Shown here: piece after piece, positions 1 to 11,986 of the stretch
How positions within the stretch are numbered: the stretch's first letter is position 1
Layout: each line of letters opens with the position of its first letter
Assembly (NCBI GenBank): GCA_034008185.1
Contig: CM067081.1
Span: forward strand, 19,033,821 to 19,097,820
Length of the DNA stretch: 64,000 nucleotides
Source: Gorsachius magnificus
Lineage: Eukaryota; Chordata; Aves; Pelecaniformes; Ardeidae
Direction of reading: 5' to 3'
Made by a program: the position numbers and the translations under genes
The notes under the pieces: model-generated
Seen by the model: only the letters and a program-made list of their open reading frames with translations
What the model was told of the DNA's origin: nothing
Database searches by the model: none

Positions 1-225
1 AGCAGGGACACTCAGAGCTGAGTTGCTCAGACACTGAGATCAGGTTGCTCAGAGCCCCGTCCAACCTGGCCTGGAATGTTTCCAGGGATGGGGCCTCCAC
101 TGCCTCTATGGGCAACCTGTTCCAGTCTTTCACCACCCTCATTGTAAAGAATTTCTTCCTTATATCCAGTCTAAACCTACCCTGTTTTATTTTAAAACTG
201 TTATCCCTTGTCCTGTCACAACCAG
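1..225 (-). mobile_element. CR1 LINE fragment, cut by left window edge
   Basis: The sequence reads as the reverse complement of the CR1 3' region. Stretches equivalent to 'ccaacctggcctggaa', 'gggatggggcctccac', 'caacctgttccagt' and 'cttgtcctgtcaca' are all present, and they recur in the copies at 5721 and 44523. The CR1 3' terminus lies to the left of the window. The 5' truncation is near 225, after which the similarity stops. It belongs to the subfamily with 'agcagggaca...atcaggttgctcagagcc' in the tail. The plus-strand reading frame across it is only a shadow. Confidence 0.9.
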
Positions 226-1954
226 AATCATGAATCAATGCCATTAATACTAAGACCTATTTGAACTGTCTGTGGAAGCGCAGGAGATAAAACATCTGCC
301 AGCAAGAGTGAGGGGGGAATACGATGGATGAACTAGCAGGAAGAATGAAATAGAGGAACCAAGGGAGGCAGAACTGACTGGGAAAAATAACAACTTACGG
401 GTCTGGTGCTCTAAGATTTGGTTAGCCCCACGGTACTTCAGGGCTGAGAACAGAACTCTGCTCTCCAGCATGGCAGAGGCTGAGTGAAAACGCTGCTGGC
501 AGGGCCTCATGGTGCGGTCATCTTCTCCCAAGGCAGCAGGTCTAAAAAACCAGTGACCCCAGCTTCTTCAGAGTCTGTCTGTCTGGCGAATGGGAGGAAG
601 CTCCTCTCCATGAGCCTGGGCACTGGTCTCTCTCCTGTGGCAGTGGGGATTCCTTTATGCTCCAGTGGGTGTAACTGTTTCTCCATCATCCGGGAGTGAA
701 AGAGAGCCTTATTTCATTTTTCTTTCTTCTCAACATTCCCTATCACACAGCTGTAGATTAAACCAGCAGATTCAACCTTTCTGATTTGTGTACAACTTAA
801 CAATTTCCTGGGAAATGAGAGGACCCTGTTCAAGGCCTGTGTGTGGGCTGATGGTAGGCTGCCTTTGCTTAGCTTCTTTCCTGGACCCCTGAGAAATAGT
901 CCCTGGACCTCCAAAGGGGCTGCAGAACAAAGATTTTAAAGCCAAGATGTAGGTTTCTGAGGTGAAGATTTTTTTTTGTTTTTATAACCAAAAAGTTAGC
1001 GTAAAGGAGCCTGAACATCTGATTGCAAGTGAGTGGTCATTGTGCACAGTTTGTAAATAATCACTGCTAAAGCAAGTAGGAGAAAGGCGCTGGAAAGAGA
1101 AGAGGGAAACAAACTGTCCTAACAAAAAGCAAAAGGCAAAATGCTGCTTTTTACATAGGGAGCCTCTGAGTTTGTTGTGCTCCCGGTTCAATTAGCAATG
1201 ATAGCTGCCAGCTCAGCTGGTAACAGAAGAAATAAACTCTGTTGAGTAACACGGCAAAGGAGGAATCCCTCTGTCTCTTCCTGGTCTTTTAATTGCCATG
1301 GAAGGTGGTGCTGGTTCCCAGTGCCCTTCTCAGGTTTGCTGATAAGCTGTTTTTCTGCCATTGACCCTCAGGTTCACCCACAGAGGTTTCCAGAAGGCTG
1401 TCTGGCTAATCACCCAGGTTGTGTGCTCCCCCGAGACATCCACGGGGAAGTATCCAGGGACCTTATTATTTTCTGGTGCTGATCTGAATTCTGATCAGAT
1501 CCCAAACCCAGAAAAAAATGCAAAAATGCAGCACTAATTTGAATTCAGGACCAGCTGTGTGAGCAGCTAAATCTCTGAGTGCTGTAAGGAATCTGCTGTT
1601 GAAAAGTCCCACGTCCAAAGCTGGTAGTTAATAATGACACAGAACAGTAACGAAAAGCAGGGGGGGGGGGGGCGTTAATCAATGTTTACAGAGCTTAATT
1701 AGATGACAACAAAAAAGTATAGCTAGATTGTTTTCCCTTTCCCCCTCACGTATTTTACCAGGTGGAAAGAGATCATTCATCTACAAATGTACAGGTTTAA
1801 GATCTGAATACAATTTTTATTCTGAATAATATAAGCAAAACTTTCTTTGAAATAATTGAAGTTCCATTCTATGCTATTAGCAAGTCTTGGCTCAGGAGGT
1901 ACAGACCAACGTCATGTCACTCTGTGCCAGCCTTATTTCTTATGTCCTTTCTTT
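226..1954. other. Unique intergenic sequence
   Basis: No exon, RNA gene or recognisable repeat was seen. Short reading frames here have no family features. A pure G13 run lies at 1660-1672, and the flanks are AT-rich. Confidence 0.5.
1660..1672 (+). repeat. G13 homopolymer
   Basis: Thirteen consecutive G residues are flanked by 'aaaagca' and 'cgttaatc'. Such a tract is prone to length polymorphism and to sequencing or assembly error. Confidence 0.9.
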
Positions 1955-2040
1955 GCCACTGGTCACTGTCACAGGCAGGATACTGGGCTGTGTGGACTTC
2001 TGAGTCGGACATGGAAGTGGTCCTGTGTTATGGTCCTGAG
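1955..2040 (+). mobile_element. Ancient CR1/L3-like LINE tail remnant
   Basis: The stretch around 1960-2010 ('ggtcactgtcacaggcagg' followed by 'atactgggctgtgtggactt') resembles the 3' end of old amniote CR1/L3 LINEs. There the known pattern is 'ggccactgt...gacaggatactgggctagatggac'. It is heavily diverged, with no tail repeat and no ORF. The assignment rests on this short block alone. Confidence 0.45.
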
Positions 2041-2713
2041 ATCAATTTCCTCCTCATCTGGTGTCATGCCAAATATTCCTGTTTGCTCCAAATGACCTAG
2101 CTCTTAATCCCAGGAAAGAGAAGGACAGTGTGTTCTGGATTTTGGAAACACCAGCACCCTTCACACAGGGGAACAGTCTCTGCTGAAGCTAAACCTACAT
2201 ATATTTCGTAACTGTACCTCCTATACGAAGCACAAGCAGTTGCCCGGAAAGGCAAAACACTGCCTGCCGGGTTGCACCGTGTGCCCACTCACGATAACCT
2301 GACCAGCAGGATACTAAGCAGGGTTAAATGTTCTCCTCTCCAGCAGAATACTTCCAAACTGAGAAGGCAGCACCCAGCAACTGCAGGCTGGAGCATATTA
2401 GCCCCTGCTTCGCAGTCGATTATTTGCTAAGTAGCTCAGCTGTTTGCTGAAGCACTGTACTACAACACTTTACACCAGCCTGAATCTGCCCCTTAACCTC
2501 TTAACTCAGTGCAAGAACTTTGTCCATCAATGGCATACATTTGTTAAATATACTGATTCTGCCTGATTGTTCACTGAGAATCTAGCTGGGTCTATAGCTT
2601 CTCTGCAGACAGATAATCGTGAATGTTTGCACTCTGGGCTCCAGTTCCAGTTCCTCTGACTGGAAACACCGGTCTTTGGGGTTTTGAACACAGCTGCTTT
2701 CATAGCAGTGTTC
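2041..2713. other. Unique intergenic sequence
   Basis: I see no gene or repeat. It ends at the 3' terminus of the next CR1. Confidence 0.45.
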
Positions 2714-3370
2714 AATCACAGAATCACAGAATCACAAGAGTTGGAAAGGACCTCGGGAGATCATCTAGTCCAACTGCCCTGCTAAAGCAGGTTCTCCTAG
2801 AGCATGTGGCATGTGGCACAGGACATCCTCCAGGTGGGCTTTGAATATCTCCAGAGAAGGAGACTTCACAACACCCCTGGGCAGCCTGTTCCAGTGCTCT
2901 GTCACCCTCAAGGCAAAGAAGTTCTTCCTCATATTCAACTGAAACCTCTTATGTTTCAGTTTGTACCCATTGCCCCTTGTCCTGTCACTGGGCACCACTG
3001 CGAAATCTGGCTCCGTCCTCGTGACATCCACCCTTAAGATATTTGTATGTGTTGATGAGGTCCCCTCTCAGTCTTCTCTTCTTCAGGCTGAACAAGCCCA
3101 ACTCTCTCAGCCTTTCCTCAAAGGGGAGATGCTCCAGTCCCCTTATCATCCCTGTTGCTCTCCTTTGAACTCACTCTAGGAGTTCCTCATCTTTCTTGAA
3201 CTGGGGAGCCCAGAACTGGACGCAGTACTCCAGGTGGGGTCTCACCAGGGCAGAGTAGAGGGGGAGGAGAACCTCCCTTGACCTGCTGGCCACACTCCTC
3301 TTAATGCACGCCAGGATGCCATTGGCCTTCTTGGCAACAAGGGCACGCTGCTGGCTCATGGTCAGCTTAT
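2714..3370 (-). mobile_element. 5'-truncated CR1 LINE (cacagaat tail)
   Basis: The left edge is the CR1 tail on the minus strand, with repeats of 'cacagaat', followed by the terminal stem sequence 'agttggaaaggacct'. The body continues through the C-terminal part of ORF2. In broken minus frames I can read fragments such as DRTRGNGYKLK, and farther in [20 protein letters not shown] and [14 protein letters not shown]. The right edge, near 3370, is the usual random 5' truncation ('ggctcatggtcagctt' then unrelated sequence). The 'gagatcatctagtccaact' tail marks a different subfamily from the 5721 and 9991 copies. Confidence 0.92.
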
Positions 3371-5720
3371 CACTGAAATCAGAACAGTAACATGGATGTG
3401 AAACTGCTATAAATGAGAGGAGAATCCCATGAGTTGGAATCTTTTCTTTCTTCTGTCTGGTTTGACTGGTTGGCCTTTTCACTGAGTGTCTTTTTTTTTT
3501 TCCTAAGTGGAAATATACTTATTTCTAAAAATAATAATAAAAAACCCCACACAAAACCTTGAACACATAAAACCTGTAAATATATAAACTTAACCCCAAA
3601 TTGAGTGACCTTGTGCAAGAAAATAAATAAAACTAAACACCAAGTTGGCATTTTTCCTTAATGCCATCATGGTTGCTGGTAGGTGGTATGGAGACAATAA
3701 TAACTGGGTATGTGATTATGTGGACATCAGTTTCGTATGGACGGTCCCATTTCTATTCTATCAAATGAAGTTGTCAGAAGGATGAATAAAACAACCCACT
3801 TCAGTTCTCATCCATCTCCAGGGCTGTTAAAGCACAGGTTAAGCTCCAGTGCTCAACTCTGCAGCCAGTCCCTTGCGAATACTACGTGAAACAAAAGTTA
3901 TGTGAACATTTATCCGTGGATCCATTTGCTACTGACGTGGGCAATAAATAACTGGCCAAGTTGGATCACAGGGAGCTGGATCGACCCTGACCTCCAACTA
4001 CACCAGAGAGGGGCTGACACTGCTCCCCTTTCCCTAGGCACCAGCTGCAGCATCACTGGGAAGAGGCAGCCCCAGTGAAGCACAAGTTTATTTTCTGTGT
4101 TCGATAAGGAAAACAGCAAAAAGATCCCATGTTTTAAGACCCTGGCTTAACAGAGTTTCACTATGGTCAAAATGGGGAGACCTGACACGTGTACATGTTT
4201 CACATTGGGAGCTACTCTGGCTTGCAAGTGGTGCTTGAAATAGGTTTTACATGTATCATTACCTGCATGTCCTGACTGGCCCAGATCACTTCGTCCCCTT
4301 CGTGTCTTTAGTCTGTCATCAGTGTCACCTACCCCAGCCCAAGAGCTCTCAAATAAATAACACCACTCCTGTTACACATAATTTGTCTGTCCAGCTAGGC
4401 CTAAGTTTTCATGGATGTGGCTTTATCTCCCCATACTTCAGGTGCTGTAGAAACAACCATGCAGTATTTGTAGATTAAACAGAGAGAGGAAATAACTTCC
4501 AGGGCATTAAATCTCCTTCTGTCCTTTGGACTGATGATTTCCTGAGGTTGGCCAGCTGCTGCAAATCACCACTCCTGGATGAAGCTAGGGTTGTAAATAA
4601 CCTCGCTACCCTGGCTATGGTGGGGGGGAATTGCTTTTGGTGCTAATGTGCAGGGAGGGGGACATCCTGCTAGAACAGGTAATGTGTTCGATACTTTTGT
4701 GTTCAATACTTTTGTGTTCAATACTTTGTTTTTCTAATGATCTGAGTACAGTGGTTCCTTGTGTAAAATAATGTTATAAGCAGTGAATCTGGATCGTTAC
4801 CTTAAAGAAAATCAATAGTGAATTTCAATGCAATTTCTTTCTATTTTTAATGCTTTATGCACTTGAACCGGCTGTTTTTAAGGGATATACTCAAACACCA
4901 GTCAATGATATATTTTTCTCTGGCTATTTGTTGTTCCTTTCAGTGCCACATAATTTTCAATGCGCTGAGCAACAACATATTGAAAGTTGAGTCAGCTTTA
5001 TCTGAAGGCCAGATGAAATTGTCCAGGCTGAAACTTTACTGTTTTTTACAACCACCAATAGTAATAACCATATTGGAAGTATTATAATACAAAATGGATT
5101 GTGTTGTGAGAAATGAGGCCAGATGGGACTCCAGCTGTCACCTTAAAAAAGAAAACATTAGAATCCAATTAAAATGTACTTTGGGTTGTATTTTGCTAAA
5201 GTTTTGCAATAATTAATTTCAGACCCATGCAACTACTATCACTTTTAATTTATAGCTTCACTCCAAAAGTTATCTTTGTGCTTGGTTTTAAGTAGCAGAA
5301 GTAAGAACATCTTACTTTATCTGGACCACTCCTACTTGCATTCAACCGCAACAGCAGGGTGAAAGCCCTTGTTAGTGGGTCGCTGGATCATGAGGACAGT
5401 TTAGGTGTGTCCTCTCAGTAGTACAGGGGAAGGTTCAACAGTCTTCACTTTACATGCTTTTGGGCATCAGGCCTTCAGCTTTCTGCTTGGCATTGGATCC
5501 TGTGTATTTCTGGTCAAACAAATTTTTGGTGGGTATTTTCCGTTGGAAACTGCTGTTTCAATAAAGTGAAAATTCTCTGCAGGAACAGGTTCTTTTGAAC
5601 ATAATTTCCTGATTTCCAAATAGCTTAAAAATATTGTTATTGAATACTAGGGTCAAAATGGAAATTATCCTTTTCTAATTTGATAAAAATATTTTTTTTT
5701 TTTTGCTTGATCCAAAGCTA
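3371..5720. other. Unique intergenic sequence
   Basis: AT-rich single-copy-looking sequence. It contains a T11 tract and A-rich blocks near 3490-3600 and a 15-bp tandem triplet at 4683-4727. No coding exon was recognised. Confidence 0.45.
4683..4727 (+). repeat. 15-bp tandem repeat, three copies
   Basis: Three consecutive 15-base units: tgtgttcgatacttt, then tgtgttcaatacttt twice. The first unit differs from the others by one base, and the array is otherwise perfect. Confidence 0.9.
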
Positions 5721-6435
5721 CATAGAATCATGTTTTGAGTTGGAAGGGACCCCTAGAGGTCATCTAGTCCAACCCCCCTGCCGTGAGTAGGGACATCTTT
5801 AACTCAATCAGGTTGCCTAGAGCCTCGTCCAACCTGGCCTGGAACGTTTCCAGGGATGGAGCCTCCACTACCTCTCTGGGCAACCTGTTCCAGTCTTTCA
5901 CCACCCTCATTGTAAAGAATTTCTTCCTTATATCCAGTCTAAACCTACCCTGCTTCAGTTTAAAACCATTACCCCTTGTCCTGTCACAACAGGACCTACT
6001 AAAAAGATTGTCCCCATCTTTCCTATAGGCCCCGTTTAAGTACTGAAAGGCCGCAATCAGGTCTTCCCACAGCCTTCTCTTCTCCAGGCTGAACAAGCCC
6101 AACTCTCTCAGCCTGTCCTCATAGGAGAGGTGCTCCAGCCCTCAGATAATTTTTGTACCCCTCTTTTGGACCCGTTCCAACAGTTCCATGTCCTTCTTGT
6201 GCTGAGGGCTCCAGAGCTGGATGCAGTACTCCAGGTGAGGTCTCACCAGAGCAGAGTAGAGGGGGAAAATCACCTCCCTCGACCTGCTGGCCACACTTCT
6301 TTTAGAATCATGGAATCATAGAATTGTTTAGGTTGGAAAAGACCTTTAAGATCATCAAGTCCAACCGTTAACCTAACACTGACATCCACCACTAAACCAT
6401 ATCCCTAAGCAATGTCCTTTTGATGCAGCCCAGGG
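5721..6435 (-). mobile_element. CR1 LINE, interrupted by a nested CR1
   Basis: The left end carries the tail 'catagaatca' and the stem block 'gttggaagggaccc'. The body is the ORF2 C-terminal region. The minus frame 5764-6102 shows [40 protein letters not shown] and WNRLPREVV, typical of CR1 ORF2. At 6304-6416 a second CR1 interrupts it. The host then resumes with 'cttttgatgcagcccag', which is contiguous in the related copy near 45095. The element is 5' truncated just beyond 6435. Confidence 0.92.
6304..6416 (-). mobile_element. Short CR1 inserted inside an older CR1
   Basis: About 113 bp of CR1 3' terminus: tail 'catagaat', then 'aggttggaaaagacctttaa', then 'taaaccatatccctaagca'. This matches the start of the copies at 9991, 36166 and 61522. 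It is flanked by the 5-bp direct repeat ctttt at 6299-6303 and 6417-6421. The host CR1 reads through if one ctttt and the insert are removed. It is severely 5' truncated and non-coding. Confidence 0.9.
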
Positions 6436-9400
6436 TAGAAAATATTTAGCTTGAGGTTTTAGTTCATTAATTATCCTTCCAACAGAAACCTAAGATGGGC
6501 TTAGGCAATCTTGGAAAATTTTTACTTCCCCCATGGCCATCCCAAGACAAAATGGTCATCTGAAGACACATCTCTTATCTGCCCCATGGCAAATCTCTAT
6601 CAGGGTTTTCAGTTGCCCTTGTTCCTGTAACAGTGAGGCACAGATTCACCATCCAGTTTAATTTTCTGAGGATTTATGCACTGGGGTTAAAGTGTTCAAG
6701 CCTGGCTGTTTATAGAAAAAGACATGTATATCCACACTTAGCACTTAAGTAGGTGGCCTCATTTTCTGCAGTACCAACTATTTATCCAGAGGCCATGTTT
6801 ATTTAATGTTAGGCACTCAAGTGCAGTGTTCCAGCCTTATCTCTTTGAATTTCCTGATATCAGAAGAAACAGCCTACCCTATTGTTTAGGCTAAATGTCC
6901 ATGGAAATCACCCCAAGAGCTATACTGTACACAAAACAGAGAGGAGGAGGACAGACACAAACCCATCACTTAGGGCTTTTTATGTATTTGTGCTGTTTGA
7001 GCTGTCCTCTTGTTCCTGACACTGAAGCACAGAATGTGATGCTCTGTCCGTGGCTGATCGTTGCTTCTGATCACCGCAAAGAATGCAGAAGTTACCACCA
7101 GCTTCATACAGGCAATATGAAAAATGAATAGAAAGTAATGACAGAATGGTTGATGGAGGGCAATACATATTCTTAGCAAGCACAAGGTCGTGAAAAATAC
7201 TGTAAACCTGAGGATTTTGGCAGAAAAATCAAGGCAATCCTCTTCAGTCAAGGCTGATGTCTTGAAATTACATATCCTGTGGGCAAATCCCATTTTTAGA
7301 TAAGTCAGTTTTGATTTAGTGTGTTTCTGATATTGATGACTGCTGGTATTATTATTTACCATAAAAATTATGATGTTATCACCTTTACAAAACACCAGCA
7401 GTGCAAGTAGCACTTACTTATAAACATTCGTAAAAAAAAATCCTTCCTTGTAGCTATGTTGTAAGGCTTAATTTCTTAATGCCTCCGACACTTGACTGAA
7501 AGATGCCACATAGCTGAATGTTATGAGCAGTTCTTAGGCTTGACAGTCACAATCTGCTTTCTTTTCCTGTGGTTCTAAAAAAAATGGGCTGCACTTTCTT
7601 CCCACAAAAAAAAAGGAGCACTTTCTTCAGTTTCATCATTGCTTGGTAGTTAAAATACAGCTAAAAATAGCAATGTTTGCAGTAGTAGAAAATACTGCTG
7701 TAGTGTGAAGCCATGGAAAGCTGATACAATGCAATGCACATTTAGGTGACTGTCTTTTGCAGCTGCCATCAAGTTTTCCTGCAAGGGAAGAAGATGAAGA
7801 AAAGGAAAAAGGTGTTGGTGAAAGGGGAGTGTATCAGCAGGGGAAGATGCAGGGCTTAATTTCAGAGAGCTGTCAAAGTCTTCTTGCCATCTACCACAGC
7901 TTTTGTGGGCGAGCACGCACACTGTGCCACACAGATCGTTAGAAGCAACCATCTATCACCACACCGTCACCTCTCAGCTCATTGCTGCTTTAGTGTCACT
8001 CCTTGGGAGGGTTTTCTTCCAGGCTTCTGGGCAGACACTGGAACCAGCAGCTCCTGTTTCAGGTGTTGGGTCTTGGGGACTGCTCTGCCCTGGAGCACGA
8101 CTTCTGAAATCCCTGCACTGCTCCATGCACTTATTGCCTTCCTCCTAAGAAAGGGAGCTGCTGAGTTCAGTCCAATATTAAACTACTGACCTAGAAAGGT
8201 TTTGTTGTTTTGTTCTCAACTCAGGAGGTTGGTATGGCTAATCTGTCACTGTTTCAAATGCGCTGTAGATGTATGAAGTGGTAACACCAAAGCTTTAGTA
8301 TCCAGGGCTGTTAGACAGATGATCCCTTGCAAAGTCCTGAATTAATCTTCCGAAGGGCTGATCATACACATATTCATCTACACCCGATTCAGGCTACCAG
8401 GGTGATGGAGAAGGGGAACATTGTGCTGCAGGTGTTGGCATAAGTTAAGAATAGCTTTGTTCCCTGAGATTCAGATACACGGAAGGTCATCATACGCGGG
8501 TTTATTGAAGATGGTTTCAGAGATGATGCAGGTGCCCCCTGCCACAGCGCTCTCCTGCTGCCCAACCTGGAGAGGTTTGTTAATGTCCCTGGTGAAGGCA
8601 CTCACTTTTCTGCTTTCACAGAGGAACTGAACTGGCAGTATCAAATCACAGACAATTCTCAGGCAAACAGAGCAGCAGCTTGCTGGGGCAAGGCAGATGT
8701 GACTGAGCCTACTTCAGGCTTAATGACAAACGTTTCTTAAACAGAGAGAAAAATGTTTTTCTGATGATCAAGTACAGTGTGAGGAGGAAATACAAACATT
8801 TTCTCTTATGGTCATTAGTCAGGCAGGCAGATCCTGTTCCTGTGTGGACTGATCACAGGTGCCTTTAGGATCCAGTACTTCCAGAGACCTTGTGATGGAC
8901 ACAAGCCCTGTGTCCCTTGGTGAAAGTGTGACTCAGACTTCAGGGTTGCTAAATCCTCTTTCCACCTTTCTGGAGGAAATGGAGGGTGTACAGAGACCTG
9001 AGCCCTCTATGGTTGCCAGGACAGGTATGGGATCCTGCTGGGCAAGAGTGGACCACTTAAACTGTGTCTGCAGTTTTCAGATCATCTCCAAGGTGCTCAT
9101 GTTTATGTGGTGTCAGAGGTGAGCTTATCTCTCCTTGAGAATGGAGATGGGAGAGTGTATTAGACTGAAAAAAAAAAAAAAAAAAAAAAGGACCAAAGGA
9201 ACTGCAAAAGGAAACATTCAGGGGGAAAAATAAAAGAAAAAATTGCTGTGGGAAGGGGGGAGAGAGTGAGAAGGTTAGTAAATCCCAGGAATGTGTTATC
9301 TCTAACAATTTGGTGTGATGCCTTCAAAACTGTTTTCCTAATTGCTCATTACACACACATCATTTCAATCCCAAGAAAATACATGGTTCTCTTGGAGGAA

Positions 9401-9990
9401 AGCCTCAGTATGAAAGTCTGGTCATTGTGTCATCTGTAAGTAGTACAGCTGGGGAGGGTGCAAAGGGCTTCCCCTCCATTTCGGCTCAGGGTGATCCTCC
9501 TGGAGGCTTTGTGCCTTTGTAATCTGCCAGTTGCTTTCATGACATCCATAGCCTTGAATCAATTAAACTCTAGGTCCAATGATTATAAAGAAGCTTTCTC
9601 ATGATCTGCACAATTATGCTGATTTCCCTTTGGCTTCTTTGAGGGGAGGGAGAAAGAGTAAGCAAAAAGAAAACGCTTACAAGCATTGAGGAATTCAGGC
9701 TGGGGCCTGAGGCAGACAAGAGCACTTGCAGGGAGGTGAGCTAGGGCTTTGCTGCAAGGAGGGACCCTACTGTTGGCTACTAGAGACTGACAATCAGTGC
9801 CATTTTACTATTTGGAGGCGCATAGTATCACAGGAGTCTGCCACGTGTTGACATTTGTGCTTCTGCTGGCAACTCCATGTCACGAAGCTCCCAAGGTACA
9901 GAAGACACGGGCCAGTTGTGAATAGTGCCAGTGACGTGACATCCAAGAATGTCCCATGATGACCTGTGTTATGAGTGAATGGAAAGGCTT
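6436..9990. other. Unique intergenic sequence
   Basis: I see no supported exon. The longest minus frame (6970-7413, 147 codons) has no recognisable domain. The only notable simple repeat is an A22 tract at 9168-9189. Confidence 0.45.
9168..9189 (+). repeat. A22 homopolymer
   Basis: Twenty-two A residues after 'ttagactg'. No processed-gene sequence is recognisable upstream, so I do not call it a retrocopy tail. Confidence 0.85.
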
Positions 9991-10067
9991 TCATAGAATC
10001 ACTTTGGTTGGAAAAGACCTTTAAGATCATTGAGTCCAACCTTTAACCTAACCCTGCCATCCCACCA

Positions 10068-11986
10068 CTAAACCATGTCCCTAAGCACCTCATCTATCCT
10101 TCTTTTAAAGACCTCCAGGGATGAGGACTCTACCACCTCCCTGGACAGCCCATTCCAGAGCCTGACAACCCTCTCGGTGAAGAAGTTTTTCCTAATGTCT
10201 AGCCTAAACCTGCCCTGGCGCAGCTTCAAACCATTCCCCCTCGTCCTATCATCTGTTACCAGGGAGAAGAGACCGACCCCCACCTCACTACAGTCTCCTG
10301 TCAGGTAGTTGTAGAGGGCGATCAGGTCTGCCCTCAGCCTTCTCTTCTCCAGGCTAAACAACCCCAGTTCCCTCAGCCATTCCTTGTATGACTTGTGTTC
10401 CAGACCCCTCACCAGCTTGGTTGCTCTCCTCTGGACATGTTCCGGAAATGCAACATCTTTCCTGTAGTGAGGGGCCCAAAACTGAACACAGGATTCGAGG
10501 TGCGGCCTCACCAGCACCGAGTACAAGGGCACGGTCACTTCCCTACTCCTGCTGGCCACACTATTCCTGATATAGGCCAGGATGCCATTGGCCTTCTTGG
10601 CCACCTGGCCACACTGCTGGCTCATATTGAGCCAGATGTCAACCAGTACCCCCAGGTCTTTTTCCACCAGGCAGCTTTCCAGCCAATCTTCCCCAAGCCT
10701 GTAGCGCTGCATGGGGTTGTTGTGACCAAAGTGTAGGACCCGGCACTTGGCCTTATTGAACCTCATACAGTTGGCGTTGGCCCATCAATCCAGCCTGTCC
10801 AGGTCTCTCTGCAGAGCCCTCCTCCCCTCCAGCAGATCAACACTCCCACCCAGTTTGGTGTCGACTGCAAATTTACTGAGGGCACACTCAATCCCCTCAT
10901 CCAGGTCATTGATAAAGATATTAAACAAGACTGGCCCTAGAAGTGAGCCCTGGGGGACACCGCTTGTGACCGGCCGCCAACTGGATTTAGCTCCATTCAC
11001 CACGACTCTCTGGGCTCGGCCATCCAGACAGATTTTAACCCAGCGAAGAGTACATCCATCTAGGCCATGAACTGCCAGCTTCTCCAGGAGAATGCTATGG
11101 GAGACTGTGTCAAAGGCTTTGCTGAAGTGCAGGTAGACAACATCCACAGCCTCTCCCTCATGTACCAGGCGGGTCACCTGGTCATAGAAGGAAATCAGGT
11201 TGGTTAGGCAAGACTTGCCTTTCGTGAACCCGTGCTGACTGGGCCTGATCCCCTGATTGTCCTCCATGTGCCTGGTGAGCACACTCAAGATAAACCGCTC
11301 CATAATCTTCCCCGGTACTGAGGTCAGGCTGACTGGTCTGTAGTTCCCCGGATCCTCTTTCCGGCCCTTCTTGAAGATAGGTGTCACATTTGCCAACCTC
11401 CAGTCATCTGGGACCTCTCCTGTTCTCCAGGACTGCTGATAAGTGATAGAGAGTGGCTTGGCAAGCTCCTTTGCCAGCTCCTTCAGCACTCTTGGGTGGA
11501 TCCCATCTGGCCCCATAGACTTGTGGATGTCCAGGTGGCATAGCAAGTAAAAGACTGCTTCCTCCTGGATTATGGGGGGTTTATTCCACTCTCTGTCCCC
11601 ATCTTCCAGCTCGGGAGGCTGGGTACCCTGGGGATAACTCATCGGGCCATTAAAGATGGAGGCAAAGAAGGCGTTGAGTATCTCAGCCTTTTCCTCATCT
11701 TTGGTGCCAATGTTCCCCCTTGCATCCACTAGAGGATGGAGGTTCTCCCTGGCTCTCTTTTTGCTGTTAACATATTTATAAAAACTTTTCTTATTATCCC
11801 TTACAACAGTGGCCAGGTTAAATTCCAGCTGGGCTTTTGCCTTTCTAATTTCCTCTCTGCATGACCTGACAAGATCCCTGTACTCTTCTTGGCTTGCCTC
11901 CTCCTTCTTCCAGAGCTGGTAAGCTCTCCTTTTTTCCCTTAGTCGCAGTACTAGACCTCTGTCCAGCCAGGCCGGTCGTCTTCCCC
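10068..11986 (-). pseudogene. CR1 ORF2 reverse transcriptase and C-terminal domain (broken)
   Basis: The reverse transcriptase would copy CR1 RNA at the nicked target. Motifs in order are [48 protein letters not shown] (motif A), [20 protein letters not shown] (motif B) and [12 protein letters not shown] (motif C). The motif A aspartate is replaced by histidine (codon 11127-11129). The first aspartate of the FADD box is replaced by valine (codon 10863-10865). A TGA stop at 10785-10787 replaces the glutamine codon of the 61522 copy. Beyond it the same frame continues with [33 protein letters not shown] and [19 protein letters not shown]. It ends at the natural TAG at 10068-10070. Confidence 0.92.

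Noticed and set aside
9168..9189. A22 run as the tail of a processed pseudogene
   Set aside because: No gene-like sequence or target duplication was visible upstream.
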